NCBI GenBank assembly: GCA_052034685.1
Contig: JBPOIH010000008.1
Location: 1-64,000 of the forward strand
Source of the DNA: CAYUUR01 sp052034685
Lineage (GTDB): Bacteria; Patescibacteriota; Saccharimonadia; Saccharimonadales; CAYUUR01
DNA: 64,000 nt
Reading direction: 5' to 3'
In this document: in pieces, positions 58,383-64,000 of the stretch
How positions within the stretch are numbered: the first letter of the stretch is position 1
Layout of the letters: every line of letters begins with the position of its first letter
The notes under the pieces: generated by a model
Told to the model about the DNA's origin: nothing
The model's database searches: none
What the model saw: the letters and a program-made list of their open reading frames with translations, nothing else
Program-made: the position numbers and the translations under genes

Positions 58383-58734
58383 AGCTAGATTATTGGCTAG
58401 TCGCCGCGTATTTTATACGGGGAGGAAAGTCCGGGCAGCATAGGGAATGACAGTTGCTAACGGCAACCGAGGGAAACCTTAGGGAAAGTGCCACAGAAAC
58501 GATACCGCCCAGCCTCGGTTGGGAACGGGTGAAACGAGTGAGGTAAAAGCTCACAGCTGCCTACGGTGACGTAGGGAGGAGGTAAACCCTGTCTGCTGCA
58601 AGGAGATAGACCTACTAGGGTTCCCGCCACGGTTTATCGCTTATCCGCTCGACCTTGTTGGTGACAACAAGGCTAGATAGATGATTAGCCCTCAGTTTAC
58701 TGGGGACAGAACCCGGCTTATAGATAATCTAGCT
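58383..58734 (+). ncRNA. rnpB: RNase P RNA, bacterial class A
   Basis: A 352-base RNA whose ends pair (AGCTAGATTAT with ATAATCTAGCT). The universally conserved GAGGAAAGTCCGGGC lies near 58421-58435, and the P4 partner GACAGAACCCGGCTTATAG near 58706-58724. The CCACAGAAACGATACCGCC segment matches P10/P11. It is the catalytic subunit that matures tRNA 5' ends. Confidence 0.96.
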
Positions 58735-58761
58735 TTATAACAAGCGCTGTACCGCGCGAGG

Positions 58762-58793
58762 TAAAACCACCCCAGATATTAGGGGTGGTTTTA
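58762..58793. terminator. bidirectional terminator between rnpB and the HIT gene
   Basis: TAAAACCACCCC/GGGGTGGTTTTA with an eight-base loop; A-run to the left for the leftward HIT gene and T residues to the right for rnpB. Confidence 0.85.
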
Positions 58794-59219
58794 CTATTTC
58801 GCTAACAGCAGACGAGGTTTTTCTACATATATCAGGCTTCGTACTTTTGGCCCGAGTTTGATGAGATGGGTGTGCTGATGGATGACGGATTTCATTTTAT
58901 TGGTTGGTGCGCGGGCGTAAACTGAGTAACCTGCAGCTTCATATTTAGCGAGCATACGCATGAACTCTGTTTGCTCGGACCCATTAAAGTGAGAGACGGA
59001 GTCGATGTGACGCTTTGGTACGATCATTAGATGATCCTTTACGGTGGAGATATCCCAAACATCGTAAGGGAAAAGATTGCGTACGACCCACATTGTTTTT
59101 GTTTGCTCAAGTATCTCGTCCTTGGCTGGACTAAAGTGGCAGAATTGACACGGCGCGTCGGTAGCGCGACGGGTGTGATTGGCATAATAGAAGTGGTTTT
59201 TTCTGTTTCGAGTAGTCAC
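58794..59219 (-). CDS. HIT-family nucleotide-binding protein
   Basis: A 141-aa protein with zinc-type Cys pair CQFCHF near residue 24, HLMIVPKRHIDSV near 65 and the histidine triad HQHTHL near 115 (HxHxH). HIT proteins hydrolyse or transfer nucleoside monophosphates. Two adjacent GTG codons (59222, 59219) could start it; TATACT ends six bases before 59219, so I use that (leaderless). Confidence 0.85.
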   Translation of the reverse strand: MTTRNRKNHFYYANHTRRATDAPCQFCHFSPAKDEILEQTKTMWVVRNLFPYDVWDISTVKDHLMIVPKRHIDSVSHFNGSEQTEFMRMLAKYEAAGYSVYARAPTNKMKSVIHQHTHLIKLGPKVRSLIYVEKPRLLLAK

Positions 59220-59234
59220 CACAGTAGTATATCG

Positions 59235-59267
59235 AAAAATGCCACCTTAGAGAATAAGATGGCATTT
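59235..59267 (-). terminator. terminator of the infC-rpmI-rplT operon
   Basis: AAATGCCA/TGGCATTT with a further CTTA/TAAG step and GAGAA loop; a T-run follows on the minus strand. Confidence 0.8.
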
Positions 59268-59292
59268 CGTAGTAAGGTTTTTTATCTAGGCG

Positions 59293-59637
59293 TTAAACTT
59301 TAGCCGCTTTTACGACAGCTTCAAACGCTTTTGGTTCGTTTACAGCAAGCTCAGCCATTACCTTGCGGTCAAGGGTGATGTTGGCTTTCTTGAGTCCAGC
59401 GATCAGGCGTGAGTAGGTTGTGCCATTAATGCGGGCAGCCGCATTAATGCGAGTGTTCCATAGCTGTCGGAATGTACGCTTACGATTCTTGCGGTCACGT
59501 GTAGCATAGACTAATGACTTAGTCAGTGCTTGCTTGCCACGGCGAACGCTTGAGCGGTTACCACGAGTAAAGCCTTTGGTTGCTTTACGAATTTTCTGAT
59601 GTCGGGCATGGGCGGTGACGCCTCTTTTTACGCGCAT
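59293..59637 (-). CDS. rplT: 50S ribosomal protein bL20
   Basis: A 114-aa protein: MRVKRGVTAHARHQKIRKAT and the helical core RNRKRTFRQLWNTRINAAAR are diagnostic. Third gene of the classical infC-rpmI-rplT operon, four bases after rpmI. Confidence 0.97.
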   Translation of the reverse strand: MRVKRGVTAHARHQKIRKATKGFTRGNRSSVRRGKQALTKSLVYATRDRKNRKRTFRQLWNTRINAAARINGTTYSRLIAGLKKANITLDRKVMAELAVNEPKAFEAVVKAAKV

Positions 59638-59640
59638 TCT

Positions 59641-59835
59641 CTATACTCCTAGATTCTTTTTAATGGTTCGGGCTTCTTTGCCGACCATTGTAGTTAGACC
59701 TGCAAAGCGTCGCTTGCGGGCAGCTGATTTCTTTTGCAACAGGTGGTTGCCGGTAGATTGTCGGCGACGAATCTTGCCGTTCTTGGTGACACGTATGCGG
59801 TCTTTAGTTCCGCTATGAGTCTTTAACTTTGGCAT
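59641..59835 (-). CDS. rpmI: 50S ribosomal protein bL35
   Basis: A 64-aa protein: MPKLKTHSGTKDRIRVTKNG and RRQSTGNHLLQKKSAARKRR are typical. Its start lies 23 bases inside the end of infC, so translation is probably coupled. Confidence 0.96.
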   Translation of the reverse strand: MPKLKTHSGTKDRIRVTKNGKIRRRQSTGNHLLQKKSAARKRRFAGLTTMVGKEARTIKKNLGV

Positions 59836-60343
59836 GTGGGTTACTCCTTACTACGAAGTTTAGTTGTTTTCCTGCAAATTGAGGTTTCGAGTCGACGATA
59901 ATGGTCTCTCCGAAGCTTTCTATCACCTTGGCGGCGAGCGTAAAGCCAATTTCTTTATGAGCGAGCTCACGGCCTCGGTACACGATGGTTAATTTTACCT
60001 TATGTCCTGCTTGAAGGAAATCAGTAACTTTCTTCATCTTGACGCCCAGGTCGTGATCGCTAATCTTTAATCCAAATCTGATCTGTTTGAGAGCGGTGGC
60101 TTTAGCGCTGCGTTTACTTTTTTGGAGCTGCTTGGTTCGTTCATAGTTGAACTTACCCCAGTTCACAATCTTGGCCACGGGCGGATCGGCGTTTGGCGAT
60201 ATTTCTACCAAGTCCAGATCTTGTTCGCGAGCAAGTTGCAAAGCTTCACTTTTGGAAAGGACGCCGAGCTGTTGACCTTCCTCATCAATCACGCGTAAAC
60301 GTGGTGCCCGAATCTGTTCATTCAGGCGGGTAAACTTATTGAT
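59813..60343 (-). CDS. infC: translation initiation factor IF-3, starting with an AUC codon
   Basis: A 176-aa IF-3. From a standard GTG at 60292 the protein would begin inside the N-domain (MIDEEGQQLGV). The frame is open upstream and encodes the canonical IF-3 start INKFTRLNEQIRAPRLRVID, reaching ATC at 60343. AAAGGAG lies nine bases upstream of that ATC and no ATG, GTG or TTG occurs in frame between them. E. coli infC starts with AUU, a rare codon IF-3 discriminates against to repress itself; AUC here would serve the same autoregulation. C-domain: GLKISDHDLGVKMKKVTDFL and GFTLAAKVIESFGE. Confidence 0.93.
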   Translation of the reverse strand: MNKFTRLNEQIRAPRLRVIDEEGQQLGVLSKSEALQLAREQDLDLVEISPNADPPVAKIVNWGKFNYERTKQLQKSKRSAKATALKQIRFGLKISDHDLGVKMKKVTDFLQAGHKVKLTIVYRGRELAHKEIGFTLAAKVIESFGETIIVDSKPQFAGKQLNFVVRSNPHAKVKDS

Positions 60344-60378
60344 GCCGTTATTCTCCTTTAATGATTTGGATTTACTGC

Positions 60379-60407
60379 ATTGTAACAGATGGCATAACAG
60401 AGGTCAA
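60379..60407 (-). promoter_or_regulatory. promoter of infC-rpmI-rplT
   Basis: On the minus strand TTGACC, a 17-base spacer and TACAAT. The leader to the infC start is about 30 bases and includes the AAAGGAG ribosome binding site. Confidence 0.7.
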
Positions 60408-60470
60408 CTATCTTATGTTAGATCAAGGTTATTTTTTGGCTTTATAAGGTGTTTTTTGAAATTTCTCGTC

Positions 60471-61991
60471 TTAAGTTATGCTTGAGCTTTGACGACGATA
60501 TTGCAAAGCCTCGCTGACATGTGCAGGTGTGGTGTCAGCGCTTTGCTCCAGGTCGGCGATAGTGCGCGCTACCTTAATGCAGCGCATGTAGCCTCGAGCA
60601 GAAAGCCCGAGTTTGCTCGCAGCTCTGTTTAGTAGCTGTTCCGCAGCAGGGCTGAGTTGGCTGTAACGTTTGATGTCGGTATTGTTCATGGTGCGGTTCA
60701 GTCGGGCTGGCTCATAGCGTTGCGCTTGTAGTTGCCGAGCTCTCTCAACCCGTTCGAGAATCGCGCTGCTTGGCTCTTCGTTGGTATCGGTGTTGAGAAG
60801 CCGTTCGTGAGCGACTTCCTCTACCTCAACGTATAGATCAATACGGTCAAGGATGGGCCCCGAAAGCTTCTTTTCGTAGTTAATAATTTGCTGCGGAAGG
60901 CAGGTGCAGGCACGCCGACTTCCGTAATAACCACACGGGCAGGGGTTTGCTGTGGCGACCATAATAAACCGAGCTGGATATGTGACACTCTGTTTTGCTC
61001 GAGCAACGTGGATGACTCCGTCTTCGAGCGGTTGCCGCAGTGCTTCTATGACAGAGCGATTGAACTCAGGAAACTCATCAAAAAACAAAACACCGTGGTG
61101 ACTTAGGCTAATCTCGCCCGGCAGCGGACGAGAGCCGCCACCGAGTATCGCAGTATTGCTGGAACTATGATGCGGCGAGCGGAAGGGCCGAGTGTTTACG
61201 ATCTCCTCAAAAGTATTACTGGCAAGACTATGAAGATGTGTTACCTCAAGCATCTCTTCTCTGGTGAGAGCTGGCATTATGGTCGGTAGAGCTTGCGCCA
61301 ACATACTCTTACCTGTTCCGGGCGGCCCGTTTAAAATTACGTTATGTCCGCCAGCTGCAGCTATCTCAAGCGCACGTTTGGCTCGTTTCTGACCAATGAC
61401 ATGTGCAAAGTTATGGTCCGCTTGGTTGCTGTATTGAGGGGGTAGATACGAGTCTTCGTTTGTTTGGTGTTCTGTAATCTGCTTGTGCTCGGCTAAGTGC
61501 TCGTACAACTGTTTAAGACTTGTGATTGGGAACAGGGAAATACCCGGTATAAGACTTGCTTGTGCAAGGTTAGCTTGTGGAATGACAAAATGCGAATAGC
61601 CTTTCTTGCGGCCCGCCATCAGTTTGCCAATAATGCCACGAACCGGTCGGGTACTTCCGTCTAAACCCAATTCGCCTATGTAGAGTGTTTCTTTGGGAAA
61701 GACAGGTTTCCCCATGCTTGCGTTTATCAGAATCGCCGCTGCAATTGATATGTCAAAGCCAGCGCCGTCTTTTGGAATATCTGCAGGCGCCAGGTTAATG
61801 GTAATCCGTTTGCGAGGCAAGGGGATGAGTGAATTGGCAAAGGCAGCGCGCAATCGTTCCTTTGCTTCATCAACGGCTTTGCTAGCGGCGCCAACGATTA
61901 CCATACCAGGCAAGCTGTTACTTATGTGGCATTCAACCTCGATGATTGTGCCATCGGTCCCACTCTCAATTATACATTTGGTTGCACCCAT
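60471..61991 (-). CDS. comM: YifB/ComM family Mg chelatase-like ATPase
   Basis: A 506-aa AAA+ protein. N-terminal Lon-like subdomain (IEVECHISNSLPGMVIVGAA, KDGAGFDISIAAAILI), chelatase core with Walker A NGPPGTGKSM near residue 215, Walker B GVLFFDEFPEF, and a four-cysteine zinc site near 355-370 (CPCGYYGSRRACTC). ComM drives branch migration during natural transformation, so with the type IV pilus it hints at DNA uptake. Start 61991 follows a TATAAT by 12 bases; the longer frame to 62174 runs through a terminator and is rejected. Confidence 0.9.
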   Translation of the reverse strand: MGATKCIIESGTDGTIIEVECHISNSLPGMVIVGAASKAVDEAKERLRAAFANSLIPLPRKRITINLAPADIPKDGAGFDISIAAAILINASMGKPVFPKETLYIGELGLDGSTRPVRGIIGKLMAGRKKGYSHFVIPQANLAQASLIPGISLFPITSLKQLYEHLAEHKQITEHQTNEDSYLPPQYSNQADHNFAHVIGQKRAKRALEIAAAGGHNVILNGPPGTGKSMLAQALPTIMPALTREEMLEVTHLHSLASNTFEEIVNTRPFRSPHHSSSNTAILGGGSRPLPGEISLSHHGVLFFDEFPEFNRSVIEALRQPLEDGVIHVARAKQSVTYPARFIMVATANPCPCGYYGSRRACTCLPQQIINYEKKLSGPILDRIDLYVEVEEVAHERLLNTDTNEEPSSAILERVERARQLQAQRYEPARLNRTMNNTDIKRYSQLSPAAEQLLNRAASKLGLSARGYMRCIKVARTIADLEQSADTTPAHVSEALQYRRQSSSIT

Positions 61992-62030
61992 ATTGCTTAC
62001 GCTATTATAACGTATGGTTTGTGCGATATC

Positions 62031-62062
62031 AAAAAAACCTGCCGTTATGAGGCAGGTTTTTT
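62031..62062. terminator. bidirectional terminator hairpin in divergent intergenic region
   Basis: AAAAAACCTGCC/GGCAGGTTTTTT with a seven-base loop. It is odd in position, lying between two divergent genes, with no gene ending into it. Confidence 0.75.
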
Positions 62063-62122
62063 GGAGGTTTTTGTGTGTGGTGTGAACTTTGGTTTTAAAG
62101 TTTTGGCTTTTCTTTTTTATGG

Positions 62123-62153
62123 AACAACGGCTTGCGAGAAGCCGTTGTTTTTG
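62123..62153 (+). terminator. second terminator-like hairpin in the same gap
   Basis: AACAACGGCTT/AAGCCGTTGTT with GCGAG loop, then TTTTG on the plus strand. Only AT-rich sequence separates it from the first hairpin. The rest of the 389-base gap (61992-62380) contains no coding frame and no tRNA. Confidence 0.65.
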
Positions 62154-62380
62154 AGTCTTTTTGTTTTTGAGCACTTTTTTTATTCAAGTGCTGTCCCTAT
62201 CTTATAAACAAGCCATTTCTATGTCAACACGTTTATGTTTGTTTTCTTCACAAACCTGTGTATAACTTTTCTTATCTGCAGTACGTCTTGTGGCAAAAAA
62301 CGGCCAATCAGCATCAAAATTCGGCTCACAGACGGTAAAATCCAAAGCTCTTGTATATATAAATACAAAAGCTAGCATAT

Positions 62381-62926
62381 ATGGGCATGAGAGAACTTAA
62401 CTATCGACAGCGGAGTGGGCAAGGATGCCTGAGTGTGTGTTTGGCCTATCTTTGCGGCCTAGAGCCCGATGAGACTTATGAACGATTCATGATGCAGCAA
62501 GGTTTTTTTGGTTTCCGGGATAATTTCGCACTGAGTATGCTTATGGCGTTTGTTCGCTACGGCGCCCGGAATCGTGCCTTAGTTATAAGTTTTGGCAATA
62601 AAGGGTATGCAAACCAGCTGCAGCGTCAGCTTTCTAACCAGTACGTTTCAATTGATTACACCTCGATCCCCGAGCTACTTGAACATCCCGTTAGCCGTCC
62701 GTACATACTATATGTCGATAATCACGCGTTGGGATCTCATTATCATTATCCACATTTCGTATTAGTACTGGCTTCGAGTGCCAAAACGATGACAATATTT
62801 GACCCATGGGATGGCGCACAAAAGCGCGTATCGCGCACTAAGATTATACGTGCTGTTGATATGTTGCAAAACCATTTACGTATCAGCCCAGCTGCAATAT
62901 TTGCCGCAGAAACAATACATAACTAA
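62381..62926 (+). CDS. C39-like cysteine peptidase-fold protein
   Basis: A 181-aa soluble protein. RQRSGQGCLSVCLAYLCGL (near residues 8-26) has the Gln-x-x-Cys arrangement of papain-like C39 peptidases; SHYHYPHFVLVLASSAKTMT near 125-143 supplies a His, and TIFDPWDG the Asp. It matches the Peptidase_C39_2-like fold used by processing proteases and by some guanylyl-type transferases. No ABC transporter or bacteriocin gene is nearby. ATGs at 62381 and 62387 are both possible; no Shine-Dalgarno sequence is visible. Confidence 0.65.
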   Translation: MGMRELNYRQRSGQGCLSVCLAYLCGLEPDETYERFMMQQGFFGFRDNFALSMLMAFVRYGARNRALVISFGNKGYANQLQRQLSNQYVSIDYTSIPELLEHPVSRPYILYVDNHALGSHYHYPHFVLVLASSAKTMTIFDPWDGAQKRVSRTKIIRAVDMLQNHLRISPAAIFAAETIHN

Positions 62927-63004
62927 TAGATCAGTGTAAAAATCACAATAAATAATTGTTCAATTTTACATCTGTAACGTTGTGCTATACGGTACAGAAC
63001 ACTA

Positions 63005-63033
63005 TTGACAAAGTGCTTATGCTGTAGTAGATT
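63005..63033 (+). promoter_or_regulatory. consensus promoter of a candidate ncRNA
   Basis: TTGACA (63005-63010), 17-base spacer, TAGATT (63028-63033). There is no ORF in the 230 bases before the next gene, only structured sequence and a terminator. Confidence 0.65.
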
Positions 63034-63039
63034 AATAAG

Positions 63040-63243
63040 CGTAAGTTACGAACACAAAAACTTACAAATCTCTTCAAAAGGTTCTAAGGTCTTCGTCGCT
63101 CTGCTACGCCTAAAGCGCAGTATGAGCGGTCAGTCAAGCCATCGGACGGCAAGCGCTCATTAGTCTATTTAAAGCAGCGGTTTTGTCGTCCTGGCTACCA
63201 TTTTGAACCGCATAAAACATCACAGAGTACGTGATGTTTTTTT
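63040..63243 (+). ncRNA. candidate structured ncRNA, about 204 nt
   Basis: Promoter at 63005-63033 and terminator AAAACATCAC/GTGATGTTTT (63214-63240) bracket a region with no coding frame. Elements: GTAAGTT/AACTTAC (about 63041-63065), outer GGTTC/GAACC (63080-63084 with 63205-63209), and TGAGCG/CGCTCA (63123-63128 with 63153-63158) enclosing GCC/GGC. I could not match it to SRP, 6S, tmRNA or a riboswitch. Confidence 0.5.
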
Positions 63244-63265
63244 AATGAACTGCTACAGTGTAGGC

Positions 63266-63616
63266 ATGGTAAAAAAACATAAGCAAATTCTACTGATTGT
63301 AGCTTTTTGGCTGGCGTTGGCGGCCATGATCTTTTTATTGAACCCCCAAGACGCTCCATTACCTTTGCTTATAGTGCCGTTTGTGCTTTTTTTTGCTGCT
63401 TTGTACCATTCTGCTAAGTATTTTTTACATCAGGTTACTCCAAATATGTCTGTTACACGGGTGAGTTTGCTTGCCGTTTCAGCGTCGGCGGTACCGACAT
63501 TTCTGTTAGTGCTGAGCTCTGTTGAACAGTTAACTATTCGCGATATTTTGCTACTAGCCACTCTGTTAATAATGACAGTTTTTTATGTTCGGAAAAGTCA
63601 TATTTTTAACCAATAA
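63266..63616 (+). CDS. small integral membrane protein, 116 aa
   Basis: Four membrane segments (about 6-24, 30-47, 66-86 and 92-110) with short loops and a basic C-terminus. The frame extends upstream to 63203 but crosses a terminator; the ATG at 63266 is preferred because TACAGT with TGC ends six bases upstream (leaderless). I recognise no family. It precedes a gene start at the window edge and may belong to the same system. Confidence 0.65.
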   Translation: MVKKHKQILLIVAFWLALAAMIFLLNPQDAPLPLLIVPFVLFFAALYHSAKYFLHQVTPNMSVTRVSLLAVSASAVPTFLLVLSSVEQLTIRDILLLATLLIMTVFYVRKSHIFNQ

Positions 63617-63663
63617 ACGCCTCTGTTAAGCTAAAGGTTTATTTGCTATAATTCATACCAACG

Positions 63664-64000
63664 ATGAACCCAAATAGTAACGACCACTCACAAAACTATA
63701 ATTTGCCCAAGCCGCAGCCTGAGGTGAGTGCAGTTGATCCTCTCGCAGAACGTCTGGCAAGCGAAGGTTCTGCCATAGGTCCAGAGGCAGCACCGCAAGC
63801 GCCGTCTATTTCTGTGCCGAGCGTTGCTATACCTGCGGTGCCCAATCCTGCTACCACCGCCACAACAGGCACGACAACGCCACTCAGTGACGATCAACTG
63901 ATGGCCGATGACGCGGATTTAATTGAAAAAGAGTGGGTTAACAAAGCTAAAGCTATCGTTGACAACACTCGAAACGACCCACATCTTCAGAACAAACAGA
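63664..64000 (+). CDS. Pro/Ala/Thr-rich protein, truncated by the window edge
   Basis: 112 codons visible. The first 75 residues are low-complexity and Pro/Ala/Thr-rich, followed by an acidic helical segment (DDQLMADDADLIEKEWVNKA) and KAIVDNTRNDPHLQNKQ. I associate this kind of C-terminus with a small protein encoded before VirB4/type IV secretion-like genes in Saccharibacteria, but this is from memory. TATAAT with TGC lies 11 bases before the ATG. Confidence 0.6.
   Translation, partial: MNPNSNDHSQNYNLPKPQPEVSAVDPLAERLASEGSAIGPEAAPQAPSISVPSVAIPAVPNPATTATTGTTTPLSDDQLMADDADLIEKEWVNKAKAIVDNTRNDPHLQNKQ

Noticed and set aside
61992..62174. 61-residue N-terminal extension of the yifB/comM frame
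   Set aside because: It crosses a strong terminator hairpin and the gene's own TATAAT, and the family N-terminus begins at 61991.
1..64000. CRISPR array
   Set aside because: No regularly spaced direct repeats of 25-40 bases and no cas genes were seen; the repeated hairpin modules are irregularly spaced and separated by genes.

Overview
The window looks like a chromosome segment of a Patescibacteria/CPR bacterium, most probably Candidatus Saccharibacteria (TM7). This rests on gene content: a Gram-positive-like envelope with a type IV pilus locus but no secretin, very large N-terminally anchored surface proteins, an enlarged nucleoside diphosphate kinase, and many hypothetical proteins beside a standard translation core. 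TAA, TAG and TGA all serve as stops (thrS, pilM and the Fic gene end in TGA), so the code is standard, unlike the UGA-recoded CPR lineages. No 16S rRNA is present, so the assignment is by inference.

Layout. 1-6.3 kb: start of a leftward gene, an orphan sensor histidine kinase, a DUF1801 protein and two envelope proteins, one of 934 residues. 6.4-18.3 kb: a rightward type IV pilus locus (PilM, PilN, PilO, a small membrane protein, PilB, PilT, PilC, two paralogous prepilins, prepilin peptidase and four minor pilin-like proteins). 18.3-21.7 kb: Xer recombinase, Ndk, tRNA-Arg, a PH-domain membrane protein and a parvulin foldase. 21.8-33.1 kb: a surface locus with two paralogous secreted proteins, a DUF916-like protein, an Ig/PKD-like protein, a 2096-residue giant and a convergent beta-lactamase-fold protein. 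33.7-36.6 kb: an accessory array after tRNA-Asp, in which three genes (the last a Fic protein) alternate with hairpin repeats and partial tRNA copies. 36.8-44.4 kb: carbohydrate and surface genes (GH15-like, GT4, beta-helix protein, MFS transporter, processive-type GT2), an RRM protein, tRNA-Thr and tRNA-Gly. 44.7-50.3 kb: pyrophosphatase, NrdR, Tgt, a semialdehyde-dehydrogenase-like/CoaB-like pair, a TrmB-type regulator and tRNA-Val. 50.6-62 kb: thrS with a T-box-like leader, an alkyltransferase-like protein, miaA, bL28, a site-2 protease, an unidentified structured RNA, tRNA-Pro, queA, an RNase HI fusion, RNase P RNA, a HIT protein, infC-rpmI-rplT and yifB/comM. 62.3-64 kb: a C39-like protein, a second candidate ncRNA, a membrane protein and a truncated gene.

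Two themes cut across the window. First, many genes have an extended -10 element (often TGC followed by a TATAAT-like hexamer) that ends 6-8 nt before the start codon, with no Shine-Dalgarno sequence, which implies widespread leaderless transcription; operon-internal genes keep normal Shine-Dalgarno sequences. Second, tRNA-Asp, tRNA-Val and tRNA-Pro are each accompanied by partial tRNA copies, and two of these neighbourhoods share a hairpin sequence, which suggests small elements that use tRNA 3' ends.

Functionally the window combines attachment and motility (pili), an elaborate cell surface (anchored fibre proteins, glycan enzymes, a foldase) and tRNA-centred housekeeping (ThrRS, MiaA, Tgt, QueA, RNase P).
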